A DNA stretch of 64,000 bases from NCBI RefSeq assembly GCF_020783655.1, contig NZ_JAJGQH010000015.1, positions 62,001-126,000 on the forward strand, written 5' to 3'. Each line of letters starts with the position of its first letter. The stretch's first letter is position 1. The DNA is from Xanthomonas melonis. GTDB lineage: Bacteria; Pseudomonadota; Gammaproteobacteria; Xanthomonadales; Xanthomonadaceae. Of this stretch, positions 55,304 through 63,772 are shown one piece after another. A program made the translations under genes and the position numbers. Under the pieces are notes generated by a model. That model was not told where the DNA came from. It was given only the letters and a program-made list of their open reading frames with translations, and did not search any database.

Positions 55304-55373
55304 AAAAGCGATTGAATCTCTAGTCTCAGCTGCCGATATCGGATGCAGCTACTATGCCCTGCATGACTGAATG

Positions 55374-55382
55374 GTTGTGGAT
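55374..55382. promoter_or_regulatory. Perfect DnaA box
   Basis: TGTGGATAA (reverse of TTATCCACA) lies at 55374-55382, followed by TGTGGGAAA at 55386-55394, a degenerate second box. This may be a leftover of a replicon or a DnaA-dependent control site of the downstream genes. Confidence 0.5.
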
Positions 55383-55482
55383 AAGTCTGTGGGAAAGCCG
55401 TGGACTAGTCGTTCCGCCATCCGTACAATCGCGAACAGAAGCAGTGTAGGTTGTATCCAGCAGCCGCACATGAGGTTATTCA

Positions 55483-56055
55483 ATGCAAAGCCAATTCAAG
55501 GCAGAAAAGGCTATCGCTGCTATCGGCTATTTGGTCAACGAGACCGGGGCCGATCTCTATTCCGTGATGAAGATGCTCTATCTCGCAGATAAGCAGCATC
55601 TGCAGCGCTTTGGGCGCACTATCAGCGGTGATCACTACGTGGCGATGCCCAGAGGGCCGGTGCCTGACCGTGCCTACAACCTGTGCAAGTTCGTTCGCGG
55701 CAGCAGGGATCACTTCGACCCGTTGCCGACTGCACGTGAGTGGCTGAAGCTTGAGGGCAACGCCTTCCAGCTTTTGCGCGCCCCAGACATTGATGAGCTG
55801 AGCCGTTCTGACATCGACGCACTAAACCACGCCGCTGAGATCCATAAGGCCGGCAACTGGAAGGGCGTGTTTGATGCTTCTCACGACGATGCTTGGCGCG
55901 CTGCATGGGCATCTGCCGAGGCAAGCAACAATCGGTGTGCTGACATGGAGTTGGACGCCATTGCTGCCACTCTGCCCAATGGCCCTGCGCTGATCGAGTA
56001 TTTAGCTGACCGCCACCCAGGAGAGGAGTCTGAGACTCCCTCAGTAGCGCACTGA
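55483..56055 (+). CDS. Panacea-domain (DUF4065/SocA-like) antitoxin
   Basis: 190 residues. The Panacea domain is clear at 12-70: IGYLVNETGADLYSVMKMLYLADKQHL, FGRTISGDHYVAMPRGPVPDRAYNLC. Panacea (DUF4065) is an antitoxin domain found with many unrelated toxins. The middle and end (DALNHAAEIHKAGNWKGVFDASHDDAW...) are less conserved and helical. ATG at 55483 follows GAGGTTATTCA. The base composition is lower in GC than in the flanking core genes. The next gene starts 20 bp downstream on the same strand, the layout of an antitoxin-toxin operon. Phage GepA-like proteins are an alternative of the same family. Confidence 0.88.
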   Translation: MQSQFKAEKAIAAIGYLVNETGADLYSVMKMLYLADKQHLQRFGRTISGDHYVAMPRGPVPDRAYNLCKFVRGSRDHFDPLPTAREWLKLEGNAFQLLRAPDIDELSRSDIDALNHAAEIHKAGNWKGVFDASHDDAWRAAWASAEASNNRCADMELDAIAATLPNGPALIEYLADRHPGEESETPSVAH

Positions 56056-56075
56056 CCACCGGGGCTTCAGGGAGG

Positions 56076-56477
56076 ATGCTGAAGATTCAAGTTGGGTCAG
56101 TTTTCCATATCTGGTGTTCGTTTTGCAGGCCGCCGAAGTGGAAGTTCTTCGTGGTCGCAACTATGCAACCAGAGCTTCGCTACTTTGTTATCAACTCTAA
56201 TCCGGCCTCATTTCAGCGAATTGATGATGTGCTGATGGGGCACCAGGTGCAGCTACTTCAGGGCGAGCATTACTTCCTGAGGCGCGATTCGGTATTGGAC
56301 TGCAGTGAGCTTGTTGGCGGTCCCACCGCGAGCGATCTTGAGGACCGCTATGCGCAAGATGCAAGGGTTCTCCTGGGACGGCTCTCTACGCCAGCGAGGC
56401 GCGCAGTGCGAGCCGTCACCAAAGACAGCGTGCTTTTGAGTGGAAAGGAAGTTGTCGCCATTCAAGGCGCTTGGTAA
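56076..56477 (+). CDS. Small protein of unknown family, probable toxin of the Panacea operon
   Basis: 133 residues. I do not recognise a family with certainty. It is beta-rich: KIQVGSVFHIWCSF, PKWKFFVVATMQPELRYFVINSNPASF, VLMGHQVQLLQGEHYFLRRDSVLDCSEL, then a helical end (ARVLLGRLSTPARRAVRAVTKD). An N-terminal barrel followed by a helix and the order of conserved Pro/Lys/Asp resemble the MazF/PemK SH3-like fold, but this is weak. Its ATG (56076) directly touches GGGAGG, unusually close; a slightly later start is possible. The gene follows the Panacea antitoxin by 20 bp and ends before a strong terminator. Confidence 0.7.
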   Translation: MLKIQVGSVFHIWCSFCRPPKWKFFVVATMQPELRYFVINSNPASFQRIDDVLMGHQVQLLQGEHYFLRRDSVLDCSELVGGPTASDLEDRYAQDARVLLGRLSTPARRAVRAVTKDSVLLSGKEVVAIQGAW

Positions 56478-56478
56478 G

Positions 56479-56503
56479 AAGCCCCGCGAAAGCGGGGCTT
56501 TTT
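56479..56503 (+). terminator. Terminator after the toxin-antitoxin operon
   Basis: AAGCCCCGC (56479-56487) pairs with GCGGGGCTT (56492-56500) over GAAA, followed by T residues. Confidence 0.93.
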
Positions 56504-56567
56504 CGTTGGACAGAAGCTATCGTCGTGCCGAAGTAGGCGGCACCACCCATCGTGAGAGGAGTTTGCA

Positions 56568-56672
56568 ATGACGCGAGATGATGAACTTGTCCGCACCCTG
56601 CTGCTCAACATTGAGCGCGTGCACAACGGAGCGCAGATCTGGGGCTCTGATGTTTCCCCAATCGGTGCAAAG
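56568..56672 (+). pseudogene. Truncated DUF2513-like gene
   Basis: A good start (GAGAGGAGTTTGCA before ATG) opens MTRDDELVRTLLLNIERVHNGA, which matches the N-terminus of DUF2513 proteins of mobile elements. After about 35 codons (WGSDVSPIGAK) the similarity stops; the frame runs on without family features into an IS remnant. I read it as the 5' fragment of a gene cut by an insertion. Confidence 0.5.
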
Positions 56673-57188
56673 CCAACTATTATTCCAAACACAAGCAACC
56701 CGACGAGTCCGCCATGTCTGCGTGACTCAAACCAAGGAGTCTCCGGGAAAAGCGGGGCGGTTCAATCTTCCTTGGCTAGGACGGTATGGGATTCGGAGTT
56801 TCCGGAGCCCTTACGAGCAATCCCCGGCGACTCGTGCACGTCCAACGTCTTGGATCGCGGCCTATCTGCGCTATCTGTCCACCGCCCGCCAGCTCGGTGG
56901 CCTGGTATGAGCGGTTGGCGGCACGCCGCGCGTGATCCGGTGTTTGCGGAGTGACTGGTCTCCAGGGCGCATCCGGCCAGGGGAGTGGGTAGCGTCTGGA
57001 CTCATTGATGGCAGCGGCCTGCTGTGCGCCGCCAAGGGGGCAGTATGCCGACACCCTCTCGCACACATCCAGCGGCGCGAATCACCGCAGGCTGGCTCAG
57101 CACGTCGGCGCGATGCTACAGGGCCAAGGGGCATCGCGGGTGCTAGCGGGCGGGCGGCTCGACACCATCTAGGCGGTAGATGTGTGAT
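56673..57188. other. Accessory stretch without an intact gene
   Basis: Apart from the IS terminal repeat at 56732-56764 this 516-bp stretch has only short frames on both strands and lower third-position bias. I could not recognise any protein. Confidence 0.5.
56732..56764 (-). mobile_element. Solitary IS3-family terminal inverted repeat
   Basis: On the minus strand it reads TGAACCGCCCCGCTTTTCCC followed by GGAGACTCC, close to the ends of IS3-family (IS407-group) elements in this genus. No transposase frame remains next to it. It lies at the break of the DUF2513 fragment. Confidence 0.55.
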
Positions 57189-57370
57189 TCAGCGATTGAA
57201 GCGCTTGGGCTTGCGGCTGGGCGGGGTGAGTGGGCCGACATCAGCTCGCTCATCCTCATCGAGTCGGCCGAGGGCATCTCGATGAGGATGGCCAGGCACT
57301 CGCACATATCCAGGGCCACGAACCACGGCAGGCCGACGGTGTCCTCGACCATCTGCAACGCGAGGTTTAA
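57189..57370 (-). pseudogene. Frameshifted BRO-N (phage antirepressor) gene
   Basis: On the minus strand one frame gives MVEDTVGLPWFVALDMCECLAI (start 57352), the BRO-N signature (PWFVAxDxCxxLxI). The continuation belongs to another frame: RDALGRLDEDERADVGPL then TPPSRKPKRFNR and a stop at 57189-57191. The switch is near 57280. The two parts together make a normal BRO-N start, so the gene is broken by a frameshift. Phage-derived. Confidence 0.55.
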
Positions 57371-57606
57371 AAGATGATAGGCGGTGGTCGGCCCATCAGC
57401 AGTGGTCTCGCCTCGTCGTGCCAACGAAGCCGGAAGGGTGTCCGCACTATGGACCCCCTTTCCATTTACGGTGACATGGCGGTGCACCAGGCCGAGCGTA
57501 TATGGGCGCTGTTTCGTGTACAGTCGCGCCGGCCAGGGATTGGCGATCAAGGCCCCCCTGGTGCGCCGGCCGCAATGACCGGGCTATCTAATTCACAGGG
57601 GGTTGT

Positions 57607-58176
57607 ATGAAGAAGCTGTTGCTCGCTGCTGTCGCTGTTCTCGCGCTTGCCGGTTGCGCAAGCAATCCGCCGATGAACTTCTCCGTGCCCAACGTGGGCG
57701 TGGCGTCGAAGAAGGTCGATGCTGAGCTGAAGTCGCTAACGGTCACGCTGGCCCGGCCGGACGAAAAAACCGGGGAGCTGCCTGCTTGGGCTGAAGGGCA
57801 GATTCCCACGCTCTGGCAGTCCGCGCTTGTCGAGGCAGTCAACCGCATGGTGATCTTCCGCGACGACGCCCCGCGCAAGGTCAGTCTGTCGGTGAAGGTG
57901 TTGAAGCTCGACGTGCCATCGTTCGGGGCATCCATGACCACCGATTCTGCCGCGCGCTACGAACTGATCGACCGCGAAACAGGTGCGATCATTTACACGC
58001 AGGACATCGCGGCGTCCGGCACTGTTCCGGCGGGCTACGCGTTCGCTGGCGTGATCCGTGCGCGCGAATCCGTCAACCGGTCGGTGCAGAACAACATCGC
58101 CCAGTTCCTGCAGGCGCTGGAAACCGTTGATGCGTCCAAGCCGATGTTCCCAGCTGCGAAAGGAGCTGGGCAGTGA
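57607..58176 (+). CDS. Lipoprotein of unknown function
   Basis: 189 residues with a lipoprotein signal MKKLLLAAVAVLALAGC (lipid Cys17). The mature part (MNFSVPNVGVASKKVDAELKSLTVTL, VSLSVKVLKLDVPSFGASMTTDSAARYELIDRETG, GYAFAGVIRARESVNRSVQNNIAQFLQAL) has beta strands and a C-terminal helix like other small periplasmic lipoproteins that bind envelope partners. I cannot name the family. ATG at 57607 follows AGGGGGTTGT. Its stop overlaps the next gene (TGATG). Confidence 0.85.
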   Translation: MKKLLLAAVAVLALAGCASNPPMNFSVPNVGVASKKVDAELKSLTVTLARPDEKTGELPAWAEGQIPTLWQSALVEAVNRMVIFRDDAPRKVSLSVKVLKLDVPSFGASMTTDSAARYELIDRETGAIIYTQDIAASGTVPAGYAFAGVIRARESVNRSVQNNIAQFLQALETVDASKPMFPAAKGAGQ

Positions 58177-58622
58177 TGAAGCTGCTGGCGCTGTTGCTAG
58201 TGTTGCTACTTGCAGCATGTGCGCCCAATGTCCGGCCTGACAGCTACGGCGTCGGCGCGGTGGGTCAGGTCAACCGCACCGTGTCCGGAGTAATCATCAG
58301 CGCCAGGCTGGTGAGCATCGACGGCACGCAGGGCGGCGGCGCCCTTGCCGGTGCCGGCATGGGCGGCATCGCCGGCTCATCGCTGGGTGGTAGTGGCCGT
58401 GCAAATGCCGCCGGTGCCATCGGCGGCATGGTCGTTGGCGCCATTGCGGGTGCGGCCGCCGAGCGCGGCGTGTCGCGCACGCAGGGCAGGGAGTACGTGG
58501 TGCAGACCGAGAACGGCAACCTCATGACCATCGTGCAGGGCGCCGACCCGGCATTGCCGGTCGGTCAGCGCGTGCTGGTGCTGTATGGCTCGCCGGCGCG
58601 GGTGATTGTCGACCCGCGGTAG
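58176..58622 (+). CDS. SlyB/PcP-type glycine-zipper outer-membrane lipoprotein
   Basis: 148 residues with lipoprotein signal MKLLALLLVLLLAAC (Cys15). VISARLVSIDG is followed by a glycine-zipper region with many Gly and Ala (GALAGAGMGGIAGSSLGG, GAIGGMVVGAIAGAAAERG), then TQGREYVVQTENGNLMTIVQG, VGQRVLVLYG. SlyB-type proteins stabilise the outer membrane. ATG 58176 (overlapping the previous TGA) is used; GTG 58173 is alternative. AAAGGAG at 58160-58165. Confidence 0.9.
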   Translation: MKLLALLLVLLLAACAPNVRPDSYGVGAVGQVNRTVSGVIISARLVSIDGTQGGGALAGAGMGGIAGSSLGGSGRANAAGAIGGMVVGAIAGAAAERGVSRTQGREYVVQTENGNLMTIVQGADPALPVGQRVLVLYGSPARVIVDPR

Positions 58623-59179
58623 CGCTTAACGCGGGCACGGCTGGGGTGCTCGGCCGTGCCTGCTGTAGACAGGTCCGCAACGGAGCTTGAGGCGCAGCAG
58701 CGCCTATCTCTAAAATGTCAACGGAGGGCGCCGCTGGCATCTGGCCCTTCAGCGCCGCATCGTTGGCGGCTTCGGGCTAACGTGGGTTGTTGCCTCCGGT
58801 GTGGCGGTGGCGTCCGTTTGGAAATGTTTGCTGTAATTCTTGAAGGCAATACTTCTGCCTGCTCAGATTGAGCAGATCGCGCGCGCCGCGGGCGCCCGCC
58901 AGCGACGGCCGTAGATGCGAGGGGCGATCGCCTGCAGTGCTTGCAGGCGCGGGTACGTAGAGACAGTCATCGGGTCGCTCGGTACTAGCGGAGGCAGGCA
59001 TTACCGCAGATCGGTAGCCAGGATCAATGGTCGGCCGCAGGTCCTGTCGTGCGCAGCGCTAAGGTCTGAATGGTGGCTGCGACACGACGCACTGAAAGTT
59101 GCCGAGTTGGTCCCCGGTTGTTGCGAGCTCGACAATGAATTGCCATCCTGCAAGGCCCCCCTTTTGAGATGGAGTGGCG
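58623..59179. other. 557-bp stretch without a supported gene
   Basis: Hairpin GGCACGGC/GCCGTGCC (58634-58660) follows the SlyB gene but has no T run. The rest contains no frame with family features. A GCTTAAC at 58624 looked like an integron site but has no partner (see rejected items). Confidence 0.5.
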
Positions 59180-59506
59180 ATGAAGACGCTGCTTGGACCT
59201 GTTTTGGTGGCGACCCTGGTGCTGGCAGGCTGCGCGCGCGATGTCGGCGAGCAGTACGTGGGCAAGTGGGTCAACGTGAAGTCGCAGAACAACGTCTTGA
59301 GCATCGAGCACAACGGCGAGAGCTTCATCATTCGCGATACCACGCCGGAGCTGTCCGGCAGTGGAGTCAAGACGAAGAATCATCCGGCGATCTTGAACAA
59401 GGGCGTGCTGCAGGTCTCCAGCGCCGATGGCACCGTCAATTACGCGATCGACCAGGCGACCGGTCATTTGAGTACTGGCGATACCGAGTACACGCGGGTC
59501 AAGTGA
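59180..59506 (+). CDS. Small lipoprotein of unknown function
   Basis: 108 residues, lipoprotein signal MKTLLGPVLVATLVLAGC (Cys18), then CARDVGEQYVGKWVNVKSQNNVLSIEHNGESFIIRDT, a beta-strand pattern with GKWV/NVLSIEHNG typical of small lipocalin-like or META-like lipoproteins. The C-terminus has YAIDQATGHLSTGDTEYTRV. ATG at 59180 has GGAG at 59171-59174. Function unknown. Confidence 0.85.
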   Translation: MKTLLGPVLVATLVLAGCARDVGEQYVGKWVNVKSQNNVLSIEHNGESFIIRDTTPELSGSGVKTKNHPAILNKGVLQVSSADGTVNYAIDQATGHLSTGDTEYTRVK

Positions 59507-59540
59507 GCGCTGTACGCGCTTTGATGGCGAGTGCCTGGCA

Positions 59541-59590
59541 GCGGCGGCGCGATCACATCGCCGGCGCGGCGGCGCGATCACATCGCCGGC
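59541..59590. repeat. Two tandem copies of a 25-bp unit
   Basis: GCGGCGGCGCGATCACATCG followed by CCGGC occurs twice in a row (59541 and 59566). It lies between the small lipoprotein gene and the 3' end of prpR. Confidence 0.85.
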
Positions 59591-59733
59591 GTAGCAGCGC
59601 TCCCGTCGGGTGGAGCGCATCGCACGACCGGTTGCCGCTGACCGCAAATCCTGCGTTGCAAAGACGCGCCACCGAGGCTGCGCTTGCAGCCTGGGCAGGC
59701 AAGTCCCAAGGCCCGCAGCTGTCCTCAGGCAGA

Positions 59734-61326
<1,593 letters not shown>

Positions 61327-61347
61327 CGGATGATTGCGTTTCAATAG

Positions 61348-61384
61348 TGTTTCATGTTGCAACAGGTGTTTCTTGCGTGCAACA
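61348..61384 (+). promoter_or_regulatory. Two PrpR-site candidates (upstream activator sequences)
   Basis: TGTTTCATGTTGCAACA (61348-61364) and TGTTTCTTGCGTGCAACA (61367-61384) are repeats 19 bp apart sharing TGTTTC and TGCAACA ends, with a GTTGCAAC palindrome in the first. They lie 40-75 bp upstream of the sigma-54 promoter. Binding by PrpR is inferred. Confidence 0.5.
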
Positions 61385-61424
61385 GATGGGATGGTGACGT
61401 GTTTATTAATCAAGAACTTAAGCT

Positions 61425-61439
61425 TGGCATGCCGTTTGC
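61425..61439 (+). promoter_or_regulatory. Sigma-54 promoter of prpB
   Basis: TGGCATG-CCGT-TTGC: GG at 61426-61427 and GC at 61438-61439 with the required 10-bp interval (consensus TGGCAC-N5-TTGC). It lies 33 bp upstream of the prpB ATG. Confidence 0.8.
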
Positions 61440-61471
61440 GAACTTATCGCTATCTCATCGCAGGAATCGCC

Positions 61472-62368
61472 ATGACCTCTTCTTCCACCGCCACTGCCGG
61501 CACGCGCTTCCGCGCAGCGCTGGCCGCCGAGTCGCCGTTGCAGGTCATCGGCGCGATCAACGCCAACCATGCGCTGCTGGCCCAGCGTGCGGGCTACCAG
61601 GCCATCTATCTGTCCGGCGGCGGCGTGGCGGCCGGCTCGCTCGGGCTGCCTGACCTGGGCATCAATACGCTGGAAGACGTGCTGATCGACGTGCGCCGCA
61701 TCACCGACGTCTGCGAACTGCCGCTGCTGGTGGACGTGGACACCGGCTTCGGGCCGAGCGCGTTCAATATCGAGCGCACCATCAAGTCGTTGATCAAGGC
61801 GGGCGCGGCCGGGTGCCATATCGAAGACCAGGTGGGCGCCAAGCGCTGCGGGCATCGGCCGGGCAAGGAGATCGTGAGCCAGGGCGAGATGGTGGACCGG
61901 GTCAAGGCGGCAGCCGATGCCAAGACCGATCCGGCGTTCTTCCTGATCGCGCGTACCGATGCGATCCAGATGGAAGGCGTGGAGGCGGCCATCGAGCGCG
62001 CCATCGCCTGCGTCGAGGCTGGCGCGGACGGCATCTTCGCCGAGGCAGCCTACGATCTGGAGACCTACCAGCGCTTCGTCGATGCGGTGAAGGTGCCGGT
62101 GCTGGCCAACATCACCGAGTTCGGCAAGACGCCGCTGTTCACGCGCGAGCAGCTGGCGCAGGCTGGCGTGGCGATCCAGTTGTTTCCGTTGTCGGCGTTC
62201 CGTGCCGCCAACAAGGCCGCCGAAGCGGTCTATGCAGCGATCCGGCGCGACGGGCATCAACAAGCCGTGCTGGAGAGCATGCAGACGCGCGAGGAACTGT
62301 ACGAACGCATCGGCTATCACGATTACGAGCAGCGCCTGGATGCGCTGTTCGCGCGTAAGGGCGCATGA
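61472..62368 (+). CDS. prpB: 2-methylisocitrate lyase
   Basis: Cleaves 2-methylisocitrate to pyruvate and succinate. 298 residues, isocitrate-lyase/PEP-mutase fold. [29 protein letters not shown] (metal Asp), catalytic Cys126 in [13 protein letters not shown], and [11 protein letters not shown]. Start at 61472 has AGGAATCGCC. It is followed by prpC after 75 bp. Confidence 0.97.
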   Translation: MTSSSTATAGTRFRAALAAESPLQVIGAINANHALLAQRAGYQAIYLSGGGVAAGSLGLPDLGINTLEDVLIDVRRITDVCELPLLVDVDTGFGPSAFNIERTIKSLIKAGAAGCHIEDQVGAKRCGHRPGKEIVSQGEMVDRVKAAADAKTDPAFFLIARTDAIQMEGVEAAIERAIACVEAGADGIFAEAAYDLETYQRFVDAVKVPVLANITEFGKTPLFTREQLAQAGVAIQLFPLSAFRAANKAAEAVYAAIRRDGHQQAVLESMQTREELYERIGYHDYEQRLDALFARKGA

Positions 62369-62443
62369 TCGCGCATTGCCGCGCACAGGTTCCGTCATTT
62401 CGTCAGTGACATCGCACTACGCCACCGTTTGGGAGCTCAACGC

Positions 62444-63598
62444 ATGAACGACACCGCCATTCCCGGTTTCAAGCCGAAAAAATCCGTTGCCCTGTCCGGT
62501 ACCGCCGCCGGCAATACCGCCCTGTGCACCGTGGGCCGTAGCGGCAACGACCTGCACTACCGCGGTTACGACATTCTCGACCTGGCCACCACCAGCGAGT
62601 TCGAGGAAATCGCTTACCTGCTGGTGCACGGCAAGCTGCCCAACAGCGGCGAGCTGCGCGGCTACAAGGCCAAACTGCGCTCGCTGCGCGGCGTGCCGGC
62701 GGCAGTGAAGGCGGCGCTGGAACAACTGCCGCCGTCGGCGCATCCGATGGATGTGATGCGCACCGGCGTGTCGGTGCTGGGCTGCCTGCAGCCGGAGAAG
62801 GACGACCACAATCATCCGGGCGCGCGCGACATTGCCGACAAGCTGATGGCCTCGCTGGGCTCGATGCTGCTGTACTGGTACCACTACAGCCATAACGGCA
62901 AGCGCATCGAGGTGGAGACCGATGACGATTCGATCGGCGGGCATTTCCTGCATTTGCTGCACGGGTTTACGCCAAAGGATTCGTGGGTGCGTGCAATGCA
63001 CACCAGCCTGATCCTGTATGCCGAGCACGAGTTCAATGCATCCACCTTCGCCTGCCGCGTGATTGCCGGCACCGGCAGCGACATGTACAGCGCCATCGCC
63101 GGTGGTATCGGCGCGCTGCGCGGCCCCAAGCATGGCGGCGCCAATGAAGTGGCGTTCGAAGTGCAGAAGCGCTACGACACGCCGGATGAGGCCGAGGCGG
63201 ATATCAAGGCGCGGGTGGAGCGCAAGGAAGTGGTGATCGGCTTCGGGCATCCGGTGTACACGGTGTCCGATCCGCGCAACAAGGTGATCAAGGACGTGGC
63301 GCGCGAGCTGTCCGAGGAGCAGGGCAGCCGCAAGATGTACGACATCGCCGAACGTCTGGAAACGGTGATGTGGGACATCAAGAAGATGTTCCCGAATCTG
63401 GATTGGTTCAGTGCGGTGAGCTACCACATGATGGGGGTGCCGACGGCGATGTTCACTCCGTTGTTCGTGCTGGCACGGACGGCCGGGTGGAGCGCGCACA
63501 TCATCGAGCAGCGGGTGGACGGCAAGATCATCCGTCCCTCGGCGAACTACACCGGCCCGGAGGATCGGGTGTTCGTGCCGCTGGATCAGCGTGACTGA
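62444..63598 (+). CDS. prpC: 2-methylcitrate synthase
   Basis: Condenses propionyl-CoA and oxaloacetate. 384 residues, short citrate synthase type. [15 protein letters not shown] and [10 protein letters not shown] near the N-terminus, then [16 protein letters not shown] (His), IGFGHPVYT (His) and the Asp in [19 protein letters not shown] at 62444 follows GGGAGCTCAACGC. Location between prpB and acnD shows it is the methylcitrate, not the TCA, enzyme. Confidence 0.96.
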   Translation: MNDTAIPGFKPKKSVALSGTAAGNTALCTVGRSGNDLHYRGYDILDLATTSEFEEIAYLLVHGKLPNSGELRGYKAKLRSLRGVPAAVKAALEQLPPSAHPMDVMRTGVSVLGCLQPEKDDHNHPGARDIADKLMASLGSMLLYWYHYSHNGKRIEVETDDDSIGGHFLHLLHGFTPKDSWVRAMHTSLILYAEHEFNASTFACRVIAGTGSDMYSAIAGGIGALRGPKHGGANEVAFEVQKRYDTPDEAEADIKARVERKEVVIGFGHPVYTVSDPRNKVIKDVARELSEEQGSRKMYDIAERLETVMWDIKKMFPNLDWFSAVSYHMMGVPTAMFTPLFVLARTAGWSAHIIEQRVDGKIIRPSANYTGPEDRVFVPLDQRD

Positions 63599-63638
63599 CA
63601 TCGTTGGTGGCAGCTGGCCCTCATCCGCCCTTCGGGCA

Positions 63639-63662
63639 CCTTCTCCCGCACGCGGGAGAAGG
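63639..63662. repeat. REP-like hairpin after prpC
   Basis: CCTTCTCCCGC (63639-63649) pairs with GCGGGAGAAGG (63652-63662). The larger block CTCATCCGCCCTTCGGGCAC just before it is of the type found as a repeat in Xanthomonas genomes. It may end part of the prpC transcripts. Confidence 0.7.
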
Positions 63663-63680
63663 AAGAGCGTCAGCGGCCAG

Positions 63681-63742
63681 TAGCAACACCGAAAATAGCA
63701 ACACCAAAAACAGCAACAGCAACAGCAACCGCAACCGCAACA
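63681..63742. repeat. AGCAAC/CGCAAC hexanucleotide microsatellite
   Basis: From 63681 the run AGCAACACCGAAAATAGCAA continues into consecutive AGCAAC and CGCAAC units ending at about 63742. It lies between prpC and acnD, 30 bp ahead of the acnD start. It is not coding in a plus-strand gene. Confidence 0.8.
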
Positions 63743-63772
63743 GACCCCGCCCGCTTCGTGATGTCGCCAGCC

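Noticed and set aside
55164-57610. Direct repeat of the tRNA-Val end at the far side of the accessory patch
   Set aside because: I looked for the last 20 tRNA bases up to 59.5 kb and found none, so no attachment site pair is claimed.
57374-57610. Plus-strand frames ahead of the lipoprotein gene
   Set aside because: They overlap the broken BRO-N gene and show no family features.
58624-58800. Integron attC site suggested by GCTTAAC
   Set aside because: No matching GTTRRRY core site at a suitable distance and no integrase.
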